A program made the translations under genes and the position numbers. Of a DNA stretch of 64,000 nt, positions 23,304-35,564 are shown in pieces. Within the stretch, counting starts at the first letter, position 1, and each line of letters begins with the position of its first letter. Origin of the DNA: Nematostella vectensis (Eukaryota > Cnidaria > Anthozoa > Actiniaria > Edwardsiidae). Below the pieces are notes generated by a model that was not told the DNA's origin, ran no database searches, and worked only from the letters and a program-made list of their open reading frames with translations. Location: contig NC_064046.1 in NCBI RefSeq assembly GCF_932526225.1, forward strand, positions 13,287,708 through 13,351,707, written 5' to 3'.

Positions 23304-25873
23304 ATGGCGGAACATCTAGAGTTGGTCGCTGAAATTCCCAAAGTTGAGAAACTGACCGTACAGGAACGCTTGGAATATGCCAAAAAACGGCGGGCTCAAC
23401 AGTTAAAACGATGGGAAAGAGAAAAAGATAACATGTATGGACCACCGCCGGCAAAGAAAAAGCCTTCGTCGTTAAGACCAGTGAATTTCCCTCCATCGAC
23501 CGTTCTACTCGAAGCTGCTACCCGAGGAGACATCGAAGAAGGTATGATAGTGAAATCCGTCTAGAAACTTGTGTTTACTTTGACTAGAGACACATTTGAT
23601 TCCAATTGTCATTAGAATAAAGCCATTCACTTCTAAAACCCTGTGCTGTGTTGCAGTGAAAGCCTTGCTGGAGTCAGGAATAGATCCAAATCTAGCAAAC
23701 GAAGATGGTTTGACCGGCCTTCACCAGGTTTGTATCTATATCCTCTAATTTCTTTATCATATCAACAGAGTCCCCAGAGATAAAGTTAATTTTGTAGTTT
23801 AAACACTTCTGATTAAAAAAGTCAGAATGTTTGTTTTGAACTATAAAGGCTTCAGCATTTAGGTATAAGCGAACTAATATCTTGAGTGACGGATTTCTAA
23901 GTACAAAATATCAACTCAACAACTTTGATGGTTTTTCGACAAACTCCATAATACCTACTGTAGTAGCCATTAACTCACAAATCAAAATTTGAAAGCCTGT
24001 TTCAGATTATTTTGGTACAGATACCATTTTATTTTAACTGTTGCTAGAATTATTCAACTCAGTTTGAAATACACCGAGTAATTGGAACAAAAATGATAAC
24101 TTATCAAATTGTTTAGTCGCTTTTGTTGTTGCTCCAAACTTATTATTTTCAATTTGGTCGCCCGGGTTGGATTATTCTTAATCTGTTAAAAATGCTCATG
24201 ACTAACATCAACACTGGTGATTAATTATTGTGAAACGTCTTGAAATTAATTTATCGGCACATTAAGGGTTTTTTTATTGTTTACATTTCCAGTAGTTTTG
24301 TAGACATTTCTTGAGTCAAAGCGCTTTCCCAACAAGCTGTCAACTAGCTACTGAATGGCTTTTCAGTTGTATTTATTGGTTTAGCCAAAAATAATAATAA
24401 ACAGCTTCTTCAGTTTTTTGGGTATTTAAGCATTCTCATATGGATCCAATTGTATTAAAAGACAATATTTATTTGTTGCTTTTTATTTCCAGGCTTGTAT
24501 TGATGGTAATGAAGACATAATCAATTTATTCCTGGAAAAAGGTGCTAGTCTGGATGCTACTGATAGAGAGCTCTGGACACCTCTGCATGCAGCGACTGCT
24601 TGTGGAAACATTGATGTTGTGGAGTACTTGATGGACGAAGGGGCCAACATAGTTGCTGTGAACTCAGACGGGAACATGCCCATTGATTTGGTTGGCGAAG
24701 ACGACGATGAACTAAGGGAGGTTCTTGAAGCTGAAATGGAAGAGCAAGGTAAAAAGGCCTTTTAGATTACTCTGAAAGTGTCAGTTGAATGCTAGCCCTT
24801 TTTGGGAATAATGTGAAAGATATTTTTTAAATCTAGGAAACAGGAATGAACAGGAATAAAATAAACAGGAACAAACAGGAATAAAATGACTAAAAAAGCT
24901 CATACACTACTTTATTTTAAAGGAATAGAATAATTTAATTAAACAGTGTCATTTTTTAAATATTTTTTTATTTAGATATTTAGACTCTGTAATTCCCCTG
25001 TGGGTACCAGTTAATATTCAAGATCTTTATACAGGTTATACAGAGCAGAAGATAGAGGAAATCAAAGAGTTGGGAGAGCGTTGCATGTTAGCGGAGATCA
25101 AAGATGCAGCAACAAAAGACGACGATCTTGATAGACCTGTTACTGAACAGGGGGCAACTCTGGTATGTTTCAGATGGCAACTCTGGTATGTTTCAGGGGG
25201 CAACTCTGGTATGTTTCAGATGGCAACTCTGGTATGTTTCAGGGGGCAACTCTGGTATGTTTCAGGGGGCAACTCTGGTATGTTTCAGATGGCAACTCTG
25301 GTATGTTTCAGGGGGCAACTCTGGTATGTTTCAGGGGGCAACTCTGGTATGTTTCAGATGGCAACTCTGGTATGTTTCAGGGGGCAACTCTGGTGTGCTT
25401 CTTTACAAAGGCTCTAAATATATAATATAACATAACGTAACATAACATAATGTAACATAACATAATATAATATAATATATTTAAATAACTACCTATAGTT
25501 AGTTGCCTGAGAGTTCCTTTTTATGATCTTCCCTTTCCTTTTTCAATTCTTAATGTTTATGTTGACAGCTGCACATTGCAACAGCAAACGGTTATGCCGA
25601 TGTGGTGGAATTTCTTCTTGAGCATGGTGTGTCAGTTGATGCTAAAGACAAGGACGGCTGGGAGCCCATCCATGGTGCTGCCGTATGGGGAAATGTGAGT
25701 CTATCATTTTTGAGTATTCAAATTATGCAACAATAGGTTATTATTATACCTCTTAAAAAATGCAAAAAAATCCTAATTTGATTGTATAAAAGTGTCTGTT
25801 AGTTCAACATAGACAGGAGTGAGTTTTGGGGCCAGAGCAGGCAAGTCCTGTACAGGGAAGGGTTGCCCTAGGG

Positions 25874-25951
<78 letters not shown>

Positions 25952-28900
25952 GTAGCAGAATGTCCCTGTTGATTCCCTATTGCTTTGAATGGATGGAACT
26001 GGTTGTGAGAAACCTTTAAATAAGGAGGGGAATTTATGCAGAGACATGCAGCTCTGTGTAGATTCCATATAGTGGAATTAACATTCACTTAATCATTTAA
26101 TAATTATCTTTTAAGGAAAATGTGATACAGCTGCTTGTTGAATCAGGAGCTGACCTGGACGCAAAGACACCTACTGGAGACACGCCCCTTAGTAAGTAAT
26201 ATCCTCAACCAGAGGGAGGTACTTAGGTATTAACTTGATAGGGGGGAGATTTTTTTATAAGATTTTAAGAATATGTTGTGGGTAATTTTTTTTTTCAATA
26301 TTTTACACTGAGAAATGCTGAAGACGTTTAAATGTGCAGAAGGGTTGTGTGTCAGAGACACATTTTCATTTAACTCACAGTGATATGCAGTTTTCCTGTA
26401 TTACCCTAGCATGCAACTGTTAATGTGAACAAATTTATTCTAAAAGTGAAATTAAAGATTTGCAATCACGCATTGTATCATTAGCATAATGTGAATGACG
26501 TCAGTTTTTAAAACTGTTTCTTTCAGCTCTTTGTGAAGATCCTGATCTACAGACCTTTATTGTCGATTTGAAGAACAAAGTCAAAGCCAACAAAGTGAAG
26601 ACAGGTCGGAGGAAACGAAGCAACTCCAGATCGTAAGTCTAATTAAGTGTATCTTATCCGTGGACTTTTAAAATACATCTGAATTTCCTAAGTAATAAAG
26701 TAATATGTGGTATTACGTAGCTAGAGTGATTGCCAATAAAATCAAATTCAATCAATTTGTTATCAATTCTTTGATACATCGAAGCTGGTCTTCTTCTCTA
26801 AATTTTGCAAGATGCAGAATAAGTTTTTTGCATTGTTGTTATGCTTGGCTTACCAGCTCGTTTCTATATGTATAGGTTATCTGTGAAGAGGACAAGCCTT
26901 AAAGACAAGATCACCATCTCACAGAATGAGGCCAAGGCAGAAGCAGTGCTCCGTGTCCATCCACAATTGGCATTCCTGATTCCGGTAAATTAAATTTCAG
27001 TAGCCGATCTGTACAGGACCCAAAACGATCCCCAAAATTATACAATTGATCCCGGGACCCAAAAATGATCCCCAGGAGCTCCTGAAGTGAACCCCAAGGA
27101 ATTGCACAAAAGCAAACAAAAGAAATGTGGAAGGATTGGCTTTCAGTTAAAAAAAAACACATGAAACATTTTTGTGTTATTTGTGATAGTATCAAGGAAA
27201 TTTACCTTAACTAAAACCATAGTATTAAGATTTGAATATACGAATGCACGGAAATACAGTGGTTGAGTCAGAAATTGGGGTCAAATAACAATTTACATGA
27301 AATTCAAATCTCAAATAATATTGCTTTCAACAAAAGCCACATCTCTTAATATTTTGCAACGGTAGTAGAAGGGTTGTTCGAGTGCATTACTCGGTGTGCT
27401 TTTGTCATTTCATCTTCTCGGCCAAACTGGCTACCTAAAATGTGTTGGCAAATATTTTCTTGTGTGAACATGGGTTTTGTGGTGAAATTTATTTTTTGTT
27501 GTCAAATGAATATAGATTTTAAGGGTGATGTTTACCGGAAACGAGATTTATTGTGTCAGAGTCATGTGTTTCGAGTGTGATGGAAGGTCAAAAGTTTGGT
27601 TGTTCTGAGCAAGGCTGTGCTATGTTTACAGTTTGTGTGAACGCCCCCCCCCCCCAACCCACAACAGCCGAAAGTCCACTTTCGGTTCTCAATAGACGTG
27701 CAATTTGTAGACTAACTATAAAGCATAAGCAAGAAACCATGGCATAAGCTAGATCACTCTGCGTATGTCATTAATCCATAAGTCAGACTTTATTTGTAGC
27801 CAAATCCGACAATGAACCTCCCGTGGAGATAATGCAAAGGCATAAAAAATCCCTTTTTGTTCTTTCGGGGGTGGTCAGATTTTTATCAAAAAACTACCCC
27901 CCCCCCCCCCCACTCCCCACTTTTTCGGATTCCCCCCCCCCCCCCCCCCCAAGAAAAATTCTGGTTACGGGCCTGGTTTAAGTATGTTGTATTCCTTTCA
28001 GCAACAATTTAAAGTTGTGTATTTGTTTTTGGAATCTGTTTATGGGTTTACCGCTGGGGCGATGTAATTGATAGAAGTATTGTATTGGAATTTAAGTTTT
28101 TTTTAGGTCAAATTGTTTAGAAATAGAGTCGCTGTAAACCCTAAATTATGATTTAAGATTTCCAAGGGGGGGTTGATTTCCGGGACTCCTTGATATTGTT
28201 TTTGGTGCCGAGATCAGTTGGGGTACTTTTGGGGATCATTTCGGGTCCTTAAATTCACAAATTTGACTCCCGCTATATTTTATGTATTGGTGATATACTT
28301 TGGATCAGTCCCTCCCATTTTTTTTCAAAATGTAGGTCATCCAGTCTCCAACCATATTTCGTTTCAGTTCCAATTCAATTTATCTCGTTGCTGGTGAGCC
28401 ATCGACACATACTGAACACTGAGTCTCATCTGTTTTGGAGCCCTATAACTCCCATTCGGAATGCTGCCACTAGTTTTGTCCCACCCCATTCATGATAACC
28501 CATTTTTTTTTTGTAGAGTGAAGAGCGAGCAAAATTGGCGGGAATCAAACCGGAAGAAGTCAAACCGGAAGAAGTCAAACCGTCTGATGTGACACCTGCA
28601 GCTACCACAGGTACCCCAACCAAGAATTCCACAACGACCAGTCCCGAGACCAGGGATAATGCACATGCGCGAACGAAAGAGACCGCTGGCCCTCCTTCTC
28701 CGACCAAGGTAACCCCGCCACGATCAGCTGAGGACTCGATCCGATCCCGAGATCGGGAACGGGACAGTCCCGCAAGGTTGCGGGACCGAGGCGGAGGGAG
28801 CCCTGTGAAGGAGATGGACATCCCTATACGAGGTAAAATAGATAGCCCCACTCGTAAAACAGAGAAGGAAAATGTTGAACCGAACAGACGGTTGCGCGAA

Positions 28901-30098
28901 ATCTCGGTCGCCGACTCGAGGACGCAAGCAAAAGGTATAACGAATGCAGAAGTCCGAGAGCGCGAAAAAATAGGAGAAATGGGCGAAATACGACGCGAAG
29001 AAGGTCGTCATGCAGCTCCAAGCCTAAATGAACCAACTGCCGATAACAGAGCTCAAAATAGAGACACGCCAAGACAGGCGCCAGCCGCCAAAACACATTC
29101 CTCGTCCACAGTACCAAGAAGTGGCTCTCCCCCAGTTTCTTCCTCGCGTCCTGCGCAGAAGCCAACTTCGCAAACCGCTCTACCAAGCACTGAAATCTCC
29201 GGCACAGGATCGCTACCCAAATCCACCAAATCGAGGCCCGCTCCAGCTCCCCCTCTTCAACACTCGTCTGGGAGTCTGAGTCGAAATTTCGAGAAGTCCG
29301 ACACATCTGGCTACCCAGAGTCCTTCAGTAAGAGGTCACGTGGTTCGAGGGAGAATATCGTCGATGTTGCCGCAGCAGGAAGATTGAGTGAGTAATGAAA
29401 ATTAGATTATCTTTCCATTCGCGAGAACTTAGTGGCAGGCTAGCAGGCTCGACATATTGGTCATTGGGAAATTTCAATATGTAGAAAATCAAAGGCTCTT
29501 TGAGCCAACTCGTGAATGCAAATTTATTTTATTAGTTATTTTCTTGTGTGCATGTATACAGGATACTGAACAAAGGATGAACACATCCAAGATGCTGAGT
29601 ACATAAAAATGTCCTTTTACCTTTTTTCTTGGTCATGACACCAAGAACAGTATAATTATCTATTATTATCATAAAAAGTAAAAAAAAAACAACGTATGTT
29701 GGTTTTTATACGACTTGATATCCCCTTACCCCTTCCCCCTTCCCAACACCCCTTTAGCATGTGGTGATGTAATATCTTTAACAATTCCAGCGAGACCTGA
29801 TCCCAAAGCTGTATCCGTCGGTGATGTCAAGATTTCATCAGGGACGCACCCTCCCCTGCAGAACGCTGACCGATCGCAGGCGCAACCAGGAGCCCCCTAC
29901 CAGACACACAAGGCCAACAACACAAGACCTCCGTCTGCTGGCTCGACCCCTGGTCAGCGAACAGCAGGCTCAAACCAAGGTCTGCAATCTGTTGGTCAGC
30001 AGAATAACGATAAGGCGCGCGATCAGAACGCTGAGAAAGTGCGCGTGCAAGACGACATGAAAATGCGGGAGAAGAAATCCTGTTGTGTACTCATGTAA
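23304..30098 (+). CDS. PPP1R16: PP1 regulatory subunit 16 (MYPT3/TIMAP family)
   Basis: Ten coding exons: 23304-23541, 23657-23727, 24493-24748, 25035-25162, 25569-25694, 26116-26191, 26527-26632, 26876-26984, 28517-29387 and 29791-30098. All are GT-AG and in phase, giving 762 residues (vertebrate PPP1R16A/B are about 530-570). The start [17 protein letters not shown] is nearly that of PPP1R16A. Next come a PP1-docking RVxF-type motif (RPVNF), [12 protein letters not shown] and ankyrin repeats (DLQ-type core such as [14 protein letters not shown]), then a basic segment. The extra length is a long disordered Ser/Pro/Arg-rich region in exon 9. The protein ends CCVLM, so CVLM is a CaaX prenylation box, as expected for this membrane-tethered phosphatase-targeting family. 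The exon 4 donor lies in a 23-bp minisatellite. Exon 8's last residues (to LIPG boundary) are the least certain. Confidence 0.93.
25151..25395 (+). repeat. 23-bp minisatellite multiplying the exon 4 splice donor
   Basis: Eleven copies of a 23-bp unit, GCAACTCTGGTATGTTTCAG plus GGG or ATG, begin at 23-bp steps (CAACTCTGG at 25155, 25178 and so on to 25385). The first unit is the end of PPP1R16 coding exon 4 with its donor CTG|GTATGT. Each later copy repeats the donor, and each TTTCAG resembles an acceptor. The last copy has GTGTGC in place of GTATGT. Because 23 is not a multiple of three, all three frames read open; the resulting long frames are not genes. Confidence 0.97.
25427..25481 (+). 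repeat. AT-rich simple repeat (CATAA / TATAA)
   Basis: Irregular repeats of AACATAACGTAACATAACAT grade into TATAATATAATAT. They directly follow the 23-bp minisatellite inside PPP1R16 intron 4. Confidence 0.85.
25875..25949 (+). repeat. (ACAG)n microsatellite
   Basis: About eighteen perfect ACAG tetranucleotides lie within PPP1R16 intron 5. Confidence 0.97.
27640..27976. repeat. Poly-C tracts and a probable transposon end
   Basis: C homopolymers occur near 27644, 27898 and 27934. The last is followed by AAAAATTCTGGTTACGGGCCTG, whose reverse complement starts CAGGCCCGTAACCAG. This resembles the end of the element at 63354-63472. Only one end is identifiable, inside PPP1R16 intron 8. Confidence 0.4.
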
Positions 30099-33029
30099 GA
30101 ATGCCTCCTTACTATTAGACAAGATTGGGCTTTGCGCGAAACATCATCGGGACGAAAGGGATCAAGGGAAATCTAGTTGAAGGATGCTATATTGATTATG
30201 AGATAAACGTCCATCCCATAATCCACTGCGCGTCCACACAAAAAAAGACTGCACTAGGAATATAATAGAATTTGGGTTTCAATTAGAAGCCAGATAGTAA
30301 CAATTAGAAAAGCATCGAGGATATCTCGTCCAGTTCTCAATAGACCATATATGGCAGACTCGTGCCCAATCCTCTCGGTGGCACATACTCTACCGCGCAA
30401 GGCATCACGGGCCTTGGCAATTACCGAAAGTCTTCTTGTTGCCCTTCCCATAATTCTTATCAAGAGACCATGATGTAAGAGAACGAATCCCCCGTATTAG
30501 GGTATGTTCCAATGATGACGTCCGTGAAAACTATTTTTAGAACAAGCAGTTATTTTTAGATACGTCTCTGATTGGTTAGCGCTCACGTTTCCTAGCAACA
30601 TAAGTCTTACGCGCGATCACATCTTGAGCAATGTGATCCGGCAAAGGATGTTTCGGAAATCTTTTGACCGAAAATACCTTCCTTTTTTTTACGAACGCTG
30701 TAAAAATGATCTTCCATAGAGTACGCTGGAGCTAATCAACCGTTTCTGGGACATTAAAATGCATAAAGTGCGTGATTTTAGGCTCTGGGACCAACTTCCC
30801 CAGTAAGAGTTTTCACTAATGATTCGCAAATTATAACACAACAATCAATCATAAATCTGTGTTTACAAAACACAATTCTCTTCCAATTCCCTTGTAATGA
30901 AAAAGATACATCCAGAACTTAATACCATTATATTCACACCGATATCAGAAAAAAAAAAGATTTCAAGTCTTTATAATGAAGTTAATCTTATTCCAGTGAC
31001 AAGGGTTCCTTGAGTGACACGATTTCTGAAAATTTGCGTGAAAAATTGAAGTTCATTAATCTAAAAATGTTATAAATCAAAGAAATATAAAGGCCTTCTT
31101 GTATTAAAATACATAACATAGACTCTGAGAATGCCTAGGTATTCTATCTCACCGAATTGCAGAGAAAAAAAAACTTTTTAGGAGTCTGCACGATGCATCT
31201 TGAATGAACTCCGAATTCACCGTCTCCCCGACGTCTTCCCGTTCAATTATTTATATAGCATATAGATAACTTCACATTAGATAACTTAACAGTTAACAGG
31301 ACACCACCCCATGAGTAGCATTGTGATCATGAATCTTGAAGAGCAGCTAAAAGGATAAAAACAGGTAGCCAACGAAGTAAAGAAGTGCAGAGGGAAAAAG
31401 TTTGTTGTGAAAATGTACTAGCTCGCGAGGTGCCCATAACCAAATATGGCGCGACGAACCATAAATGGATGCTATGATTGACAAGCTCGCGCAATCTAAA
31501 AATAGCTTTCATGGACGACATCATGGGCCACGGGGATTCGTTCTCTTATATCATGGTCTCTTGTTCTTATCTAGGGTTCATTTATTCGGACTTTCTCCCA
31601 TTTTTACCGTGAGCTCTTTCACACTTGTTTGGAATGATTAGTCTCTTTCGTTGTATAAAAATGGCCATTGTTAATTCTTTGGCTCTACTTTCATCTTCCA
31701 TTTACATTTCGTTTTTAATACACTTTTGCTGGACAGAAGTATTGTCGAGTGTTTGCTTCCTAGAATAACCTTCCGGTAACGGTTCTCGAAAACCGATAGT
31801 ATACAACTTCCAAGGTGTCAACTCAATACTTCTTTTTAACCTGATTGAAAGTTGTAAAAATCTGTTAATATTTTCTTATGTGCCAGAATTGGTTTGACTG
31901 TTTTGTTTGGTTTCTGAAGTCATAGGGCGAAATACTTAAAAAGTTGGTAGTGTAGTAACTTTTCGCATATTTTTATTAAAAAAATTGTTTGGATATAAAT
32001 GATAGCTAGAACATAATTTAGTTAGGGAATTCAAAATAAAGATCGACATTTCGAGTTCGAAAGTGTTCCACGTTATTATCGCAAAGCACATACAGCGGAA
32101 TCGCTATGTAACCTACTTCTATTAAAGGGACACCCTGTATGCGGACACCATCCAAAATCCCGTTTTTTAGCCACTTGATTTAGTAAATCATACCTCCATT
32201 AAGCGGACGCGGACATAATTAACGGTTCCGCCTTCAACACTCTCTGTACTTTGTATCTCTATTCAGCGGACACAGTGGTTACTTTTTACTTTCTTATAAT
32301 AATGCCATGGAAACCCCAAACAACATAACCACTAACGATAGACATTGCATAGAAACTTTATTTAACAGAATATGGTGAGACACCAGCGGGTAAGCTGGTA
32401 AGCTCCGATATCAAACAGACGGGGATCATCGTCGGGATTTTTTGAAAACAAGCCTAAAAGATACTAAAGTGGGAGTGGTCTGGTTATATTGTAACCCTAA
32501 AATATATTTATTTAAAACTGACTCTAATAGAAGATTTACACGTTTAAACGCTCTTTCATGAGCTACAAGTTAGATGAGCGATGGCTATAATAGCACCCTA
32601 AAGGATACTGAGTTAAAAAAAAATCTAAGCATATTCATTTTCACCCCTAAAATATACCCAACGCTCCAAATTTACAACCTAAAAGATACGACGATCCCCA
32701 TCCGATGGATATAGGGAGTACCCCCCCCCCCCCCCCCTCTCCCTGGAGCCAAACACGCCGACTTGTGCAAATAAGAGTGATTGCTGTTCTATACAGTTAC
32801 ACTACGAAACCGCGATTCAAGTCCCGTCCGGGACGTACAGATTGTAGGCACAAAGGCGACCCTCAAATTAGCAGCAAGCACAAAGGGCAAAAGGAACTGT
32901 CTCTTCCTTTTGCTGGCGAAAATGACATTCTATATTCCTTAGGGATCGCAGCATCGCAATCTATACCTTTTGACTTCTTGACTTGTGTAATTGGCCATTT
33001 TGTTTCAGTTGATATGCACCAAATACTGT
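30099..33029. other. Intergenic region with one DNA transposon
   Basis: No coding exon is recognisable. It contains the PPP1R16 3' region, the element at 30461-31563, and AT-rich DNA with a poly-C tract near 32720. Confidence 0.5.
30461..31563. mobile_element. Complete non-autonomous DNA transposon, 7-bp TSD
   Basis: The left end CAAGAGACCATGATGTAAGA matches the reverse complement of the right end, CAAGAGACCATGATATAAGA. The inverted similarity continues through GAACGAATCCCC and GATGACGTCCGTGAAA, for arms of about 75 bp. The direct repeat TTCTTAT flanks both sides (30454-30460 and 31564-31570), a clean target-site duplication. No transposase frame exists in the 1.1-kb interior. The CA-start TIRs with a 7-8 bp duplication would fit P/THAP or hAT-type families; the superfamily is not settled. 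Confidence 0.85.
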
Positions 33030-34866
33030 AGCCTTGTACAGTATGGCAATCGTAGCCTTGTACAGTATGGCAATCGTAGCCTTGTATGGTATGGCAATCG
33101 TAGCCTTGTACAGTATGGCAATCGTAACCTTGTACAGTATGGCAATCGTACAGTATGGCAATCGTAGCCTTGTACAGTATGGCAATCGTAACCTTGTACA
33201 GTATGGCAATCGTACAGTATGGCAATCGTAGCCTTGTACAGTATGGCAATCGTAGTCTTGTACAGTATGGCAATCGTAGTCTTGTACAGTATGGCAATCG
33301 TAGCCTTGTACAGTATGGCAATCGTAGCCTTGTACAGTATGGCAATCGTAGCCTTGTACAGTATGGCAATCGTAGCCATGTACAGTATGGCAATCGTAGC
33401 CTTGTACAGTATGGCAATCGTAGCCTTGTACAGTATGACAATCGTAACCTTGTACAGTATGGCAATCGTAGCCTTGTACAGTATGGCAATCGTAGCCATG
33501 TACAGTATGACAATCGTAGCCATGTACAGTATGGCAATCGTAACCTTGTACAGTATGGCAATCGTAGCCATGTACAGTATGACAATCGTAGCCTTGTACA
33601 GTATGGCAATCGTAGTCTTGTACAGTATGGCAATCGTAGCCTTGTACAGTATGGCAATCGTAGCCATGTACAGTATGGCAATCGTAGCCTTGTACAGTAT
33701 GGCAATCGTAGCCTTGTACAGTATGGCAATCGTAGCCTTGTACAGTATGACAATCGTAGCCTTGTACAGTATGCAAATCGTAACCTTGTACAGTATAGCA
33801 ATCGTAGCCTTGTACAGTATGGCAATCGTAGCCATGTACAGTATGGCAATCGTAGCCTTGTACAGTATGGCAATCGTAGCCTTGTACAGTATGGCAATCG
33901 TAGCCTTGTACAGTATGGCAATCGTAGCCTTGTACAGTATGGCAATCGTAACCTTGTACAGTATGGCAATCGTAGCCTTGTACAGTATGGCAATCGTAGG
34001 TATGTACAGTATGACAATCGTAACCTTGTACAGTATGGCAATCGTAGCCTTGTACAGTATGACAATCGTAGCCTTGTACAGTATGACAATCGTAGCCTTG
34101 TACAGTATGGCAATCGTAGCCTTGTACAGTATGGCAATCGTAACCTTGTACAGAATGGCAATCGTAACCTTGTACAGAATGGCAATCATAGAATTGTACA
34201 ATGGCAATCGTAACCTTGTACAGAATGGCAATCATAGAATTGTACAATGCCAATCGTAGCCTTGTACAGTATGGCAATCGTAGCCATGTACAGTATGGCA
34301 ATCGTAGCCATGTACAGTATGGCAATCGTAGCCTTGTACAGTATGGCAATCGTAGCCTTGTACAGTATGGCAATCGTAGGTATGTACAGTATGGCAATCG
34401 TAGCCTTGCACAGTATGACAATCGTAGCCTTGTACAGTATGGCAATCGTAGGTATGTGCAGTATGGCAATCGTAGCCGGCAATCGTAGCCATGTACAGTA
34501 TGGCAATCGTAGCCTTGTACAGTATGGCAATCGTAGCCTTGTACAGTATGACAATCGTAGCCTTGTACAGTATGACAATCGTAGCCTTGTACAGTATGGC
34601 AATCGTAGCCTTGTACAGTATGGCAATCGTAGCCATGTACAGTATGGCAATCGTAGCCATGTACAGTATGGCAATCGTAACCTTGTACAGAATGGCAATC
34701 ATAGAATTGTACAATGGCAATCGTAACCTTGTACAGAATGGCAATCATAGAATTGTACAATGGCAATCGTAGACTTGTACAGTATGGCAATCGTAACCTT
34801 GTACAGTATGACAATCGTAGCCTTGTACAGTATGGAAATCGTAGCCTTGTACAGCATGGCAATCGA
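33030..34866. repeat. 24-bp satellite array (about 76 units)
   Basis: The unit TTGTACAGTATGGCAATCGT plus AGCC is repeated head to tail for 1.84 kb. Variation is concentrated at a few positions: AGCC/AACC/AGTC, CTTG/CATG/GTATG and GGC/GAC. A compound variant with CAGAATGGCAATCATAGAAT occurs near 34150-34250 and again near 34680-34765, suggesting a higher-order duplication of about 530 bp. Rare slips occur near 33148, 33212 and 34477. Each unit contains TGTACA. Since 24 bp is 8 codons, frames on both strands stay open for hundreds of codons; they encode only the repeated peptide. Confidence 0.98.
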
Positions 34867-35208
34867 ATCTCGAGCAATAAAAAAACTGCGCAAAAAGAAC
34901 TTCTATAGTTATGCACTCTCAGGTAGTTAAAGCTACTCTAGAATTTCATTGAAAAATAAGTCTACCTCAACAAAGCCGATACCTCTATATAACGAACACT
35001 TTTCACGTTCTGTGTCTATGACGTCATAATAGTACGCCAGTCCCTGTAAGTTCGTCTCTCTGACGTCATTAAGCTGTGTTCTTGTTTTCTCTGAATAACA
35101 TGGTGCGCCATCTGCGTTTTTAACGTCATCGCGCTATGGTTGGATCTCGTTAATAAGAACACCGTTCGGACATACCATAACGTCACCACCGTATGTCATG
35201 TCTATTCA

Positions 35209-35540
35209 TATCTGCGTGTCTGCCGCGATCACAGTCATCACGGAACGCCAATGGCTTTACATATCTGCGTCTCTGCCGCGATCACAGCCATCATGGAAGG
35301 CCAATGGCTTTACATATCTGCGTCTCTGCCGCGATCACAGTCATCACGGAACGCCAATGGCTTTACATATCTGCGTCTCTGCCGCGATCACAGTCATCAC
35401 GGATAGCCAATGGCTTTACATATCTGCGTCTCTGCCGCGATCACAGTCATCACGGATAGCCAATGGCTTTACATATCTGCGTCTCTGCCGCGATCACAGC
35501 CATCATGGAAGGCCAATGGCTTTACATATCTGCGTCTCAG
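35209..35540. repeat. 53-bp satellite (six full units)
   Basis: Units starting TATCTGCGTCTCTGCCGCGA begin at 35209, 35262, 35315, 35368, 35421, 35474 and 35527 (the last partial). They differ by a few bases, such as CACGGAACGC versus CATGGAAGGC. The first 11 bases are shared with the following 42-bp satellite. Confidence 0.97.
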
Positions 35541-35564
35541 ACATACGAGATACAGACAACTTCA

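Noticed and set aside
25070-25430. Three overlapping frames over the 23-bp minisatellite
   Set aside because: A 23-bp period opens all three frames; the real exon ends at 25162.
33030-34866. CRISPR-like regular repeats
   Set aside because: Units are contiguous with no unique spacers, no cas genes are present, and the genes around are animal genes with introns.
32863-34916. Frames of up to 651 codons on both strands across the 24-bp satellite
   Set aside because: The period is eight codons, so all frames without a stop in one unit stay open. The peptides are pure repeats and no splice or start context supports them.
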